A DNA stretch of 64,000 nt from an uncultured bacterium (lineage in GTDB: Bacteria > Actinomycetota > Actinomycetes > S36-B12 > CAIKAW01). The position numbers and the translations under genes were made by a program. Location of the stretch: NCBI GenBank assembly GCA_903825575.1, contig CAIKAW010000100.1:1-64000 (forward strand), written 5' to 3'. This document shows, piece after piece, positions 40,310-49,593 of the stretch (its first letter is position 1; every line of letters starts with the position of its first letter). A model generated the notes under the pieces. It did not search any database, was not told where the DNA came from, and saw only the letters and a program-made list of their open reading frames with translations.

Positions 40310-40726
40310 TCAGGAAAGGGAGTCCAGGGCCTTCTGGAACCGGCCTGCGTGCGTCTTCTCGGCGCGAGCAAGCGTGGCCATCCAGTCAGCGATCTCCTCG
40401 AAACCCTCGTCCCGGGCAGTCTTGGCGAAGCCTGGGTACATGGCGGTGAACTCGTACGTCTCACCGGCAACTGCCGAAGCCAAGTTGGCCGCGCTGTCGC
40501 CGATCGGCTCGCCGGTGGCGGGGTCGCCGACGGGAAGCAGAAATTCGAGGTGGCCGAACGCGTGGCCGGTCTCGCCATTGGCAGTCTCTTCGAACAACTC
40601 GGCGACATCATCGCGACCTTCGGCCTTGGCCACGCGGGCGAAGAATAGGTAGCGGCGGTTGGCCTGCGATTCGCCAGCAAATGCGGCCTTTAGGTTCTCG
40701 TGGGTCTGGCTTCCCTGCAGTGTCAT
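40310..40726 (-). CDS. Rubrerythrin family protein
   Basis: [39 protein letters not shown], Glu/His diiron residues. Confidence 0.92.
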   Translation of the reverse strand: MTLQGSQTHENLKAAFAGESQANRRYLFFARVAKAEGRDDVAELFEETANGETGHAFGHLEFLLPVGDPATGEPIGDSAANLASAVAGETYEFTAMYPGFAKTARDEGFEEIADWMATLARAEKTHAGRFQKALDSLS

Positions 40727-40834
40727 TGGTTGCCTCTCTGGTCTTCGGCTGAAGCGCTAAGTATGTGCCAGCCCCTCGGGTTTGGCATCTGATGGGGTCG
40801 CTAGGCTACGAACTAGGCCCAGCCGAGGGGAAGT

Positions 40835-41257
40835 ATGAACGCAGTCGACGCTGTCGAGACCCGCTTGAAGGTTGTTGTCTACAGCGACAACCATCAGACC
40901 CGTGCCATCGTCAAAAGGGCCCTCGGTCGCCGGGTTGCGACCGACCTCTCGGAGTTAGATTTGGTCGAGGTAGCCACAGAGCCGGCGCTCATCGCCTTGG
41001 CCGACAAGGGCGGCATCGACCTCTTGGTGCTAGACGGCGAAGCTGCTCCGGCCGGCGGGCTGGGGGTCTGTCGCCAACTTAAGGACGAGATCTTCAACTG
41101 CCCGCCCGTCCTGGTGCTTATCGCCCGTTCGCAGGACGCTTGGTTGGCTCACTGGTCGAAGGCGGATGCGGTTGTGGCCGCTCCTTATGACCCGTTTGAA
41201 ATGGCGCTCGCGGCCGCTGAACTGTTGCGTGTTCGCGTCGGTCTTACGACGGCCTGA
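40835..41257 (+). CDS. Stand-alone receiver-like (degenerate response regulator) protein
   Basis: Rossmann-like [18 protein letters not shown] ... [23 protein letters not shown] ... [10 protein letters not shown]; lysine of K-P motif replaced ([11 protein letters not shown]). Confidence 0.65.
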   Translation: MNAVDAVETRLKVVVYSDNHQTRAIVKRALGRRVATDLSELDLVEVATEPALIALADKGGIDLLVLDGEAAPAGGLGVCRQLKDEIFNCPPVLVLIARSQDAWLAHWSKADAVVAAPYDPFEMALAAAELLRVRVGLTTA

Positions 41258-41259
41258 GG

Positions 41260-42333
41260 ATGGCGGCTGACTGGCCAGCAGTACTGGGGGAGTTACTCGC
41301 CGGCCAGGACCTTGATTCGAAGACCGCGGCCTGGGCGATGGGCGAGATCATGGTGGGGGCTGCAACTCCGGCACAGATTGCGGGTTTCGTAGTTGCGCTG
41401 CGAGCAAAGGGCGAAACAGCAACTGAAGTAAGTGGCCTAGTCGAGGCAATGTTGGCTGCGGCGTTGCGGATCGTCCCCTCCGGTCCGGCGTTGGATGTAG
41501 TTGGTACCGGCGGGGATCGCTCTCACACAGTGAACATTTCGACCATGGCCGCATTGGTAGCGGCTGGTGCTGGCATCCCGGTGATCAAGCACGGGAACCG
41601 GGCAGCTTCAAGTCAGACTGGCACCGCCGACGTTCTTGAGGAACTCGGCGTGGCTATTTCACTTTCGCCCGATGCGGTTCGCCGTTGTACCGACGAGGTC
41701 GGAATCGGTTTCTGCTTTGCCGCGGCCTTCCACCCGGCCATGCGCCACGCTGCAACGACTCGGCGCGAACTTGGCGTGCCAACGGTTTTCAATGTCCTCG
41801 GCCCGCTTGCCAACCCGGCGCAGCCTGCAGCGGCACTCGTCGGTTGCGCTGATTTGAGACTGGCGCCAGTTCTGGCGCAAGTGCTTGCCATGCGAGGTAC
41901 CCGAGCCCTAGTTGTCCGAGGAACCGACGGACTTGACGAGATCACGACCTACGCGCCAACCAGCGTTTGGGATGTCACCGGTGATGGCGTTGTCGTCGAC
42001 GAATTCGACACTGCAGACCTTGGGATCGGGCGTCCTGTCGCTGATGCGCTTCGCGGGGGCGATGCGCACTTCAATGCCACGGTGCTCCGCGAACTTCTCG
42101 CTGGTGGCACGGCCGGGAACTTGTCGGCAGTGCGCGACGCAGTGTTAGTGAACGCCGCCGCTGCTCTGGTCGCGTTCGACACAGTTACTGGTTCGCTTGC
42201 TTATGGTGGGCGCGAGGACGTATTGGTCCGCAGAGTCAGCCGGGCGATGCCAGTAGCGGCAGCGGCATTGGACTCCGGTGCGGCCGAACGCGTTCTTGAT
42301 CGTTGGATCGAACTGAGTTCGGCGCTGGCCTAA
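41260..42333 (+). CDS. trpD: Anthranilate phosphoribosyltransferase
   Basis: [64 protein letters not shown]. Confidence 0.96.
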   Translation: MAADWPAVLGELLAGQDLDSKTAAWAMGEIMVGAATPAQIAGFVVALRAKGETATEVSGLVEAMLAAALRIVPSGPALDVVGTGGDRSHTVNISTMAALVAAGAGIPVIKHGNRAASSQTGTADVLEELGVAISLSPDAVRRCTDEVGIGFCFAAAFHPAMRHAATTRRELGVPTVFNVLGPLANPAQPAAALVGCADLRLAPVLAQVLAMRGTRALVVRGTDGLDEITTYAPTSVWDVTGDGVVVDEFDTADLGIGRPVADALRGGDAHFNATVLRELLAGGTAGNLSAVRDAVLVNAAAALVAFDTVTGSLAYGGREDVLVRRVSRAMPVAAAALDSGAAERVLDRWIELSSALA

Positions 42334-42611
42334 CTGTCGAGGCCGACCGAGAAGGCGGCTTCCAGGTCGTGGCGCGAGTAACTGCGAAAAGCAATGTGGG
42401 TTTCGGTGCTGTGAATTCCCGGAATATGCGCAACAGCATCCGTCACGGTAGCGGCGACGGCTTCGTTGGTTCGCACGCGGAGCAACGCGATCAAGTCGAC
42501 TTTGCCGGTGACGCTATACACCTCACTCACCGAAGGTAGAGCTGCGAGCGCTTCGGCTACTTCGTTGACGCTACCGAGTTCGGTGCGCACAAACACAATG
42601 GCAGTTATCAC
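42330..42611 (-). CDS. Lrp/AsnC-type ligand-binding (RAM) domain protein
   Basis: 93 aa [46 protein letters not shown]. Confidence 0.85.
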   Translation of the reverse strand: MITAIVFVRTELGSVNEVAEALAALPSVSEVYSVTGKVDLIALLRVRTNEAVAATVTDAVAHIPGIHSTETHIAFRSYSRHDLEAAFSVGLDS

Positions 42612-44452
42612 GCTGGCGAGCCTACCGCCGTGACGTCGACAAATGCAGGGCCCGGTTCTGGACCCAGCACGGAGCGACGGCGAGCACCGCTCAAAGGTCC
42701 GGCACCGACTCCGAGTGGCCGTTCGCGAGTGCGGTCATTTCTCCGGGGGCTACGCAACGAAGATTCCGGACGATGAATTGGGATGCTGGCCCCGCCGTGG
42801 ATTGGCAGGCTCAATTCGCCATCGAGATCGATCAGTCGCACGCCCGGCAAATCCAGCCAGCGCAGAATCAGGCTGGTCTCTTCCGGCCAGGCGGCGCGAG
42901 CACCGTTGGGGGGCTCGACGACCGAGGCAGCAGCAGCACGGGTTGCTGCAACGCTGGCCTTGGGGTCAACGTCGGGTGCGGCGACCGCGCCTGCGGCGAG
43001 GCGACCGTGGCGGATGACGTGGATTTCCCACCCGCCGTCACTACGAGGACGCGCAGCCACGACCTCAGCACAGCGGTTGAGCATGGTGTGGCGTTCGGTT
43101 CGGGCGCTGGCCCGGATCAGTGATTCGAGCCGATCACGCCAAGCTGCGGCCTCTTCGTAGCGCTCTTGATCGGCGAGTTTCGCCAGCCGCTGCCCGATGG
43201 CTGCGGTTACCGGCTGCACGTCACCGGTCATGATCGATCGAGCGGCGGCGGCGACGGGAGCGTATTCGGCTGCGGTGGTATCGCCGCGACACGGCGCGCT
43301 GCAACGGCCCACGTCGGCCAGAATGCAGGCAGGAAGTCGGCTGCGGACCCCGATTCGGGCGGTGCAGGTTCGAAGGGAGACGGCGGCCAAGATCGCCTCA
43401 GCCGCTAAGTCAGCCGCGCCTCGTCCGCTGAAGGGTCCCAGATACGCGGCGCCCTGGTCGAGATCGTCGCGGACTTCGCGGACAACGGAGAGTCGCGGGA
43501 AGGCTTCGGCTGTCAGTTTCAGCCAGGGTGCGCGCTCCGGCTGTTTCGAACGATGGTTGTAGCGCGGCCGATGTTCAGCGATAAGTCGAATTTCGCGCAC
43601 CTGTGCCTCGAGGTCAGTGGCACACACAATCGGGGTGACGTGATGTGCGAGCCCAACCATCTCGGCCATTCGGGAGCGGGTTTCGCCGGTCGTAAAGTAG
43701 TTCCGGACCCGACGCTTGATGTCACGGCTCGTGCCGACGTAGAGCGGCACGTTGGCTTCGTCAGCAAAGATATAGACGCCGGGCGCGCTAGGAAGACCTT
43801 CGGCCATCGTGCGCTTGGCCGCTTGCGCGTTCGCGAGGTTTGCTCCCAGCCCTAGGACCTCGTCGAGTTCTGTGATCCCCAGCGACCCAACTCGCTCGAG
43901 GAGCCCATGCAACACATCGACGGTTGCTCGAGCATCGTGCAGCGCCCGGTGGCTAGGTTCGGTCGTGGCTCGGAAATGGGCTGCCAGCGTTGCCAGTTTG
44001 CAGTTGCGAACTTCGTCTCGGGCGAGCACCGCCCGGGCCAACCTCAGGGTGTCCAGAACCGGTGCGCCGGGCCACGGGTGACCGTGCTGGCGGCAGGCAG
44101 CGCGCAGGAATCCAATGTCGAAACTCGCATTGTGGGCGACTAAGACCGCGCCCTCGGCGAATTCAAGGAAGGCCGGCAGAACGCTGGCAAGCCGCGGGGC
44201 CCCAACGAGCATCGCATCTGTGATTCCAGTTAGAACTGCAATAAACGGCGGAATCGGGGTACCGGGATCTACGAGGGTTTGCAGCTCGCCTAGGACCTCC
44301 CCACCTCGGATCTTGACCGCCCCGATCTCAGTGATCCCGCAGGTTTCGGCCGACCCACCCGTGGTCTCGAGGTCAACCACCACAAAGGTGACGTCGTGCA
44401 AGGGCTGACCAAGATCGTCGAACGATCTCTGGTGCGCAATCACTTCGGACAT
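42608..44452 (-). CDS. DEDD exonuclease domain + GIY-YIG (UvrC/Cho-like) nuclease fusion
   Basis: FVVVDLETTGGSAETCGITEIGAVKI, HNASFDIGFLRAAC, then GVYIFADEANVPLYVGTSRDIKRRVRNYF. Confidence 0.9.
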   Translation of the reverse strand: MSEVIAHQRSFDDLGQPLHDVTFVVVDLETTGGSAETCGITEIGAVKIRGGEVLGELQTLVDPGTPIPPFIAVLTGITDAMLVGAPRLASVLPAFLEFAEGAVLVAHNASFDIGFLRAACRQHGHPWPGAPVLDTLRLARAVLARDEVRNCKLATLAAHFRATTEPSHRALHDARATVDVLHGLLERVGSLGITELDEVLGLGANLANAQAAKRTMAEGLPSAPGVYIFADEANVPLYVGTSRDIKRRVRNYFTTGETRSRMAEMVGLAHHVTPIVCATDLEAQVREIRLIAEHRPRYNHRSKQPERAPWLKLTAEAFPRLSVVREVRDDLDQGAAYLGPFSGRGAADLAAEAILAAVSLRTCTARIGVRSRLPACILADVGRCSAPCRGDTTAAEYAPVAAAARSIMTGDVQPVTAAIGQRLAKLADQERYEEAAAWRDRLESLIRASARTERHTMLNRCAEVVAARPRSDGGWEIHVIRHGRLAAGAVAAPDVDPKASVAATRAAAASVVEPPNGARAAWPEETSLILRWLDLPGVRLIDLDGELSLPIHGGASIPIHRPESSLRSPRRNDRTRERPLGVGAGPLSGARRRSVLGPEPGPAFVDVTAVGSPA

Positions 44453-44550
44453 GGCTCGACCGTAGGCCGGGGGACCGACGATCCGCCGTAGCCGCGCGGA
44501 CTGTCGGACCCTTTACCTAGCGTGGTCGGTACCTAACCTCAGGGAGAGCG

Positions 44551-44790
44551 ATGAAGGCTCAAAGTGGTGTCTCAACCATTGGACAGTTAGCTCCAGCTCC
44601 GTCGCGTCCGGACTTGGTCGTCGACTGCGATGACTGCCAGGCGCGCGGTCCGGCGTGCGGTGACTGCGTGGTCGCCTTCCTGCTTGGTCCGCCACCGAGC
44701 TCCCTAGCCGACCCCGAGCGCCGGGCCCTTGAAGTCCTTGCCGAATCCGGGCTTGTACCACCCCTGCGACTGGTGCCAGCCAGCTCATAG
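44551..44790 (+). CDS. Small Cys-containing hypothetical protein (79 aa)
   Basis: MKAQSGVSTIGQLAPAPSRPDLVVDCDDCQARGPACGDCVVAFLLG with CxxC...C..C pattern, GGGAGAG SD. Confidence 0.75.
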   Translation: MKAQSGVSTIGQLAPAPSRPDLVVDCDDCQARGPACGDCVVAFLLGPPPSSLADPERRALEVLAESGLVPPLRLVPASS

Positions 44791-44869
44791 TCAGGGGCAG
44801 ATCGGCTCCGATCCCCAAGTTCGCCGGGGGAGCCGTGGTAACCTCGCCTGCGGTGCCCAGACCGGGCAC

Positions 44870-45001
44870 CACCGCCGAGTTCGACACCCAGGAATGGGTG
44901 CCGGAGCCGGGGAACCATTCCCCAGGGGCGAATCCAGGACGCTTGCGTCTTGGTAGGGCGAACTCCTCCGCCCGAGCCCGTCAGCTCACCCGGTAGGCGG
45001 T
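44870..45001 (+). ncRNA. c-di-AMP riboswitch (ydaO-yuaA leader)
   Basis: ACCGCCGAGTTCGACACCCAGGAATGGGTGCCGGAGCCGGGGAACC...CCCCAGGGGCGAATCC...AGCCCGTCAGCTCACCCGGTAGGCGG; CCGCC/GGCGG closing helix. Confidence 0.93.
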
Positions 45002-45022
45002 ATGCGGAGGGAGATCGAGCCG

Positions 45023-46090
45023 GTGACGTTTCCGACCCGTCGAGTGCGCTTGACGTTGGTTGGGACCGCTGTATCCGCGTTGGTCGCCGGACTCCTGGCT
45101 GTAGCCCCCGCTGCGCTCGCCTCACCTCACCCCAGCATCGCCGAAGTTGAGGCACAACTTCAGATCCTTGGCGCCAAGGCGGAGGTTGCCAGCGAGCGCT
45201 ACAACGCGGCACACGAGGTCTACGTCGGGCTTCAGGGCAAGCTCAAGGCCACCCGAGCTCGAGTTGCGGCTCAGCAGGCGACCTTGGATCGGGTTGAAGC
45301 CAGCATTGGGGCATTCGCAGCGGCCACCTACCAGAACGGCGGGATCGACGCTTCGCTGCAGTTACTCCTGGCCGACAACCCGACCCAGTTCCTAGCCCAG
45401 GCTTCGGTGCTTGATCAGATTGCGACGAACCAGAACACGGCGCTGCGCGGCACCCGGGTAGCCCGACTGGCGTTGCTGCAGGCTCAGAACACCTTGGCGC
45501 AAGAAGAAGCCTTGGCTGCGACGCAGAACAAGTTGATGGCCAGCGCCAAGGTGAGTATCGACGCGAACTTGGCTGCGGTTAAGCACTTGCTCGGGAGCAT
45601 GCAAGCAACAGAGCGTGCGCGTCTAGCCAAGATCGAAGCCAATCGCCGCGCGGCGCAGATTGCCGCGGCGCGCGCTGCCGCGGCTGCCGCGGGCGGCGGA
45701 TCAGGCGGTGGAATTCCGTCGGTCTCCGGCCGGGCTGGGATTGCTGTTCGATATGCCCTTTCCAAGGTCGGCGACCGGTACATCCCCGGCAACAACGGGC
45801 CAAACTCATTCGACTGTTCTGGTTTGACGTCTGCCGCTTGGGCCGCCGCAGGTATCTACATCCCGCGAACGTCGTGGGAGCAGGCTGCGGTTACTACTCG
45901 AGTGTCATTGAGCGAAGTTCAGCCAGGTGACCTTTTCTTCTATTTCCGAGATGGCTATCACCACGTAGCCATTTATGTCGGACGCGGCATGATCGTGACC
46001 GCATCGAACGAGCGTGATGGCGTGCAGTTGGTTTCGATGAACTGGTGGAACTGGGAATTCTCGTTCGCTGGTCGACTTAACCTCGGCTGA
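45023..46090 (+). CDS. Secreted NlpC/P60 cell-wall endopeptidase with N-terminal coiled coil
   Basis: NSFDCSGLTSAAWAAAGIYIPRTSWEQ, PGDLFFYFRDGYHHVAIYVG; signal peptide; GGAGGG SD before GTG at 45023. Confidence 0.92.
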   Translation: MTFPTRRVRLTLVGTAVSALVAGLLAVAPAALASPHPSIAEVEAQLQILGAKAEVASERYNAAHEVYVGLQGKLKATRARVAAQQATLDRVEASIGAFAAATYQNGGIDASLQLLLADNPTQFLAQASVLDQIATNQNTALRGTRVARLALLQAQNTLAQEEALAATQNKLMASAKVSIDANLAAVKHLLGSMQATERARLAKIEANRRAAQIAAARAAAAAAGGGSGGGIPSVSGRAGIAVRYALSKVGDRYIPGNNGPNSFDCSGLTSAAWAAAGIYIPRTSWEQAAVTTRVSLSEVQPGDLFFYFRDGYHHVAIYVGRGMIVTASNERDGVQLVSMNWWNWEFSFAGRLNLG

Positions 46091-46137
46091 GCCGCTGTGT
46101 CACTCGAGCGAATTCCGTGTGCCGGCGGGGCCACGTC

Positions 46138-47307
46138 TTGACCGGTCGGATTTTGGTTGTCACAAACGATTTTCCACCGCGCCCGGGCGGCATTCAGGCA
46201 TTCGTTCACGGCCTTGTGCTGCAACAGGATCCGACGTCAGTCGTCGTGTACTGCTCGACTTGGCGGGATCCGAGTCCATTCGATGCAGCAGCCCCATTCG
46301 AAATAATTCGAGACCGACGCAACATGCTGCTGCCAGAGCCGCGTGTTGGGCGACGAGTGGCTGAACTCCTTCGAACAGAGCGTTGTGACCGCGTGCTGTT
46401 CGGCGCGGCGGCGCCATTGGGACTGCTAGCTCCGAAGCTGCGCAAGTCGGGCGCGCAAACGTTGGTTGCCATGACCCACGGTCACGAAGCGGCCTGGGCG
46501 CAACTACCTGCGGCACGCGCGACGTTGCGACGGATAGGCGCCGGAGTGGACACGGTGACGTATCTGGGGGAGTACACCCGCCGCCGGATTGGTGCGGCGT
46601 TGCGCCCAACCGATGCGGCCGCAATGAGGCAACTCGTTCCGGGGGTTGACGCCACTCGATTCCATCCTGATGTTGATGGCAGCAGGGTACGCCAGAAGTA
46701 CGGATTGGCTGATCGACCCGTGATTGTTTGTGTCTCACGATTGATGGCGAGAAAGGGACAAGACTCGCTCATTCAGGCGTTGCCGCAACTGCGCACCAGA
46801 GTTCCCGGTGCTGCGTTATTGATCGTCGGCGGCGGTCCTTATCGCAATGAACTCGAGAAACTTGCTCTTGCACTTGGGGTTGCTGACGACGTGCACTTTT
46901 CCGGTGTAGTTGGCTGGGACGAACTACCTGAGCACTATGCAGCCGGTGACGTTTTCGCCATGCCGTGTCGAACGCGACGTCGAGGCCTAGATGTCGAAGG
47001 TTTGGGCATCGTGTATTTGGAGGCTTCGGCTACCGGACTGGCCGTCGTTGCCGGCGACTCTGGCGGGGCGCCCGATGCTGTGCGCGACGGAGTCACTGGG
47101 CACGTCGTGCACGCTGAGAATGGATCAGATTCGATGTTGGTGGACCGGATCACCGAATTGTTGACCGACCGAGCACGAGCGAAAGCGATGGGTGCGGCTG
47201 GACGGGCTTGGGTGCAACAGGCCTGGGGATGGGAATCATCCGGACTACGTTTGTCAGCTCTGCTGGCCGGGCTCGATCCAGACTCAGCCGATTCCAGCGA
47301 CGACTAG
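46138..47307 (+). CDS. Glycosyltransferase family 4 (PimB-like)
   Basis: RILVVTNDFPPRPGGIQAFVHGL, VSRLMARKGQDSLIQALP, EGLGIVYLEASATGLAVVAGDSGGAPDAV. Confidence 0.88.
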   Translation: MTGRILVVTNDFPPRPGGIQAFVHGLVLQQDPTSVVVYCSTWRDPSPFDAAAPFEIIRDRRNMLLPEPRVGRRVAELLRTERCDRVLFGAAAPLGLLAPKLRKSGAQTLVAMTHGHEAAWAQLPAARATLRRIGAGVDTVTYLGEYTRRRIGAALRPTDAAAMRQLVPGVDATRFHPDVDGSRVRQKYGLADRPVIVCVSRLMARKGQDSLIQALPQLRTRVPGAALLIVGGGPYRNELEKLALALGVADDVHFSGVVGWDELPEHYAAGDVFAMPCRTRRRGLDVEGLGIVYLEASATGLAVVAGDSGGAPDAVRDGVTGHVVHAENGSDSMLVDRITELLTDRARAKAMGAAGRAWVQQAWGWESSGLRLSALLAGLDPDSADSSDD

Positions 47308-47311
47308 GACT

Positions 47312-48847
47312 TCACCCGCTAGCTACTGTGGCCGCCACATTTGCGCGCACCATTGGATCGTCCCACCTACGGATCGTTCCGCGGATGGACATTCCGGCCC
47401 ACGTCAACAGAAGGACTGCTGAGACTAAGACCGGCCAGCCAACTTGAAGCCGCGCGAAGATTGAGAAGGCCGCTGCCGGGATTCCTGCTAAGGCGGTGAG
47501 CCGGGCTGCATACAACGCCATTGCGCCTGGCGGAGCCGGAGTGTCGCGCGACCCAAGCAGGTCGGCTCGATGCGGATGCACCACTGACAATCGCAGGCAA
47601 CTGGCCATCACCAAAGTGGTGGCAACTAAGACGCTGGCAAGCGTGGCGGCTACTGAGATTCGATCGGGGGAGAAGCGAGCGCGTAGCAATCCTCCAGACA
47701 TCCCGACCGCAACGGCCAAGCCGGTGGTTTCGAACATCACCTGCGCCTTGCTATAGAGCGTGAGTCGGTGATTTTGGGGGATCGTTGAGAGCCACACCGC
47801 TCCGCCACCGACTAGGCAGAAAGCGTTAACCCCAAACAGCAACGCTGCACCCGACCCGACGAAGGCAGGCAACAGCGCCAAGCTTGGCCAATCGAGGCGG
47901 GCTAGGCCAGCGGCCACAGCGGGCAGTAGCCCGAGTACCAGCAGGCCGCGACGAAGGGGGGCGCTGCGCCAGACACTGGCCCGGTCGCTTCGGAGCAGCG
48001 CCCGGTAAGGCGTGGCTGGCGCTGATCTCCTACCGAATTGTTGGTCCGTTGGGCCCGCTTGGGTGCCGAGGGTGCGTCGGTGAATCGTCCAAGCGCAAGC
48101 TCGATCGGCAACCTTGATTCCTAGCCATGCCAGCACCGTCAGCAGAGCGGCGGCCGTTAGGGCCGGTTGCAGCTGTCCGTTTCGAGTCAGCGCGATGAGG
48201 CGTCCAGGTCCGGCCAGAACGGAATTCAACAACTGGCTACGGCCGAAGAAGACAAGACCGATTACCAACGCGAGCAGGACCCAGGAAGCCAGTCGGCCCC
48301 TAGAACTGCGGCGGACGCCCGCGATTGTCCACGCGATCGCTTGACCAACGATGGTCGCGGCGCTGACCCAGGCCGCGATAAGCGCCAACAGCGCGAGCGT
48401 TGCTCCGGCGGCTGTGTGCAGCGCGAAGGTCAGCGTGACTAGTCCGACCGTCTGGGCATACCAGGCCAGATTCAGCGGGGTAAGAAGCACGGAGGACCGC
48501 ACCATGGTGGGTGCTGTCACTGCCAGCCCTGCCACCTGATCGGGCGGAAACAGTTGGTACCCGCCTCCGGCCGCCAGCGGCGCTATTGCTGCGACGGCGA
48601 AAAAGATTGCCCCCGCCAGCGCAAGTGCCGTTTCGGGATCGGCTCCTGGTGGGAGGTGTTGTGATAGCGGCAGGGCCAGTCCAAGCAGACTCAGCGCGAG
48701 GAGTCCTGCGACCGCCAATCCAATCCGGTGCCGCCGTTTGCGAACCATGCGCCACCGCAATGACAACAAGGCCCAGGCACAACGCCAAGGTCCAGGGGTC
48801 GTCGCTCCACGCCCGGATCCGCCACGCCCGGTTACTGGGGTGGGCAT
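47312..48847 (-). CDS. Multi-spanning membrane protein, putative ABC exporter permease
   Basis: ~12 hydrophobic segments; follows and abuts the ABC ATPase gene. Confidence 0.7.
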   Translation of the reverse strand: MPTPVTGRGGSGRGATTPGPWRCAWALLSLRWRMVRKRRHRIGLAVAGLLALSLLGLALPLSQHLPPGADPETALALAGAIFFAVAAIAPLAAGGGYQLFPPDQVAGLAVTAPTMVRSSVLLTPLNLAWYAQTVGLVTLTFALHTAAGATLALLALIAAWVSAATIVGQAIAWTIAGVRRSSRGRLASWVLLALVIGLVFFGRSQLLNSVLAGPGRLIALTRNGQLQPALTAAALLTVLAWLGIKVADRACAWTIHRRTLGTQAGPTDQQFGRRSAPATPYRALLRSDRASVWRSAPLRRGLLVLGLLPAVAAGLARLDWPSLALLPAFVGSGAALLFGVNAFCLVGGGAVWLSTIPQNHRLTLYSKAQVMFETTGLAVAVGMSGGLLRARFSPDRISVAATLASVLVATTLVMASCLRLSVVHPHRADLLGSRDTPAPPGAMALYAARLTALAGIPAAAFSIFARLQVGWPVLVSAVLLLTWAGMSIRGTIRRWDDPMVRANVAATVASG

Positions 48848-49551
48848 CAGCCGAGCAGACTTCGGTAGTGCTCAGCCCCATGTGGGCCGCTGAGCTCAGC
48901 GGCGGGGGCGGCGGCCACGATTTCGCCCCGACGCAGTACTACTGCTTGGTCGCACGCCTGGACGGCCAGGTCCAGCAGGTGCGTGGAAACCAGCACCGCA
49001 GCACCCCGGCTGCGGGCTCGACCAATCTCTTCCAAGGTTGCTTCCACACCAAGGGGGTCGACGCCATCGAAGGGCTCGTCGAGTAAAAGGACGTCCGGTT
49101 CGTGGAGGGCCGCAAGTACGACCGAGAGCCGGCGTCCCATTCCGTGGGAGAACCCCGCGGTGATTCGGTCGGCAGCGCCCGCTAGGTCAAAGCGTTCGAG
49201 CAACTCCGCGGCCCGATCCGACCAGGTCGCAGGAAGCCCGCGTAGCCGGGCAGCCAGTTGAAGGTGCTCCCAGGCGGTCGCCCGCGGGATTAGGCCGCCC
49301 ACATCGGGGCAGTAGCCAACTCGGGCTTTGGCCGCTTCCGGTTCACGTTCAATGTCATGGCCGCAGATGATGACGGTGCCGGAAGTGGCCGGTTGGGCCC
49401 CGGCCAGCACCCGGAGCGTGGTCGACTTACCGGCTCCATTTCGACCGACTAGGGCCACCCCGGTCCCACCAGGAACAGTCAGGTCGACGCCGCACACAGC
49501 TTGGACGTCGCCGAAGCGGACCCTGAGCCCGCGGACCTCAACCTGTGCCAT
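48847..49551 (-). CDS. ABC transporter ATP-binding protein
   Basis: Walker A GRNGAGKST, Walker B VLLLDEPFDGVD, variant signature FSHGMGRRL. Confidence 0.92.
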   Translation of the reverse strand: MAQVEVRGLRVRFGDVQAVCGVDLTVPGGTGVALVGRNGAGKSTTLRVLAGAQPATSGTVIICGHDIEREPEAAKARVGYCPDVGGLIPRATAWEHLQLAARLRGLPATWSDRAAELLERFDLAGAADRITAGFSHGMGRRLSVVLAALHEPDVLLLDEPFDGVDPLGVEATLEEIGRARSRGAAVLVSTHLLDLAVQACDQAVVLRRGEIVAAAPAAELSGPHGAEHYRSLLG

Positions 49552-49593
49552 GCGGTAAACCTAGGGCCTGCCCTTCCCGGATGCTCGGGCAAC

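Noticed and set aside
48511-49086. Long plus-strand ORF (191 aa) opposite the ABC transporter genes
   Set aside because: Antisense to well-supported ATPase/permease coding sequence; composition typical of high-GC shadow ORFs.
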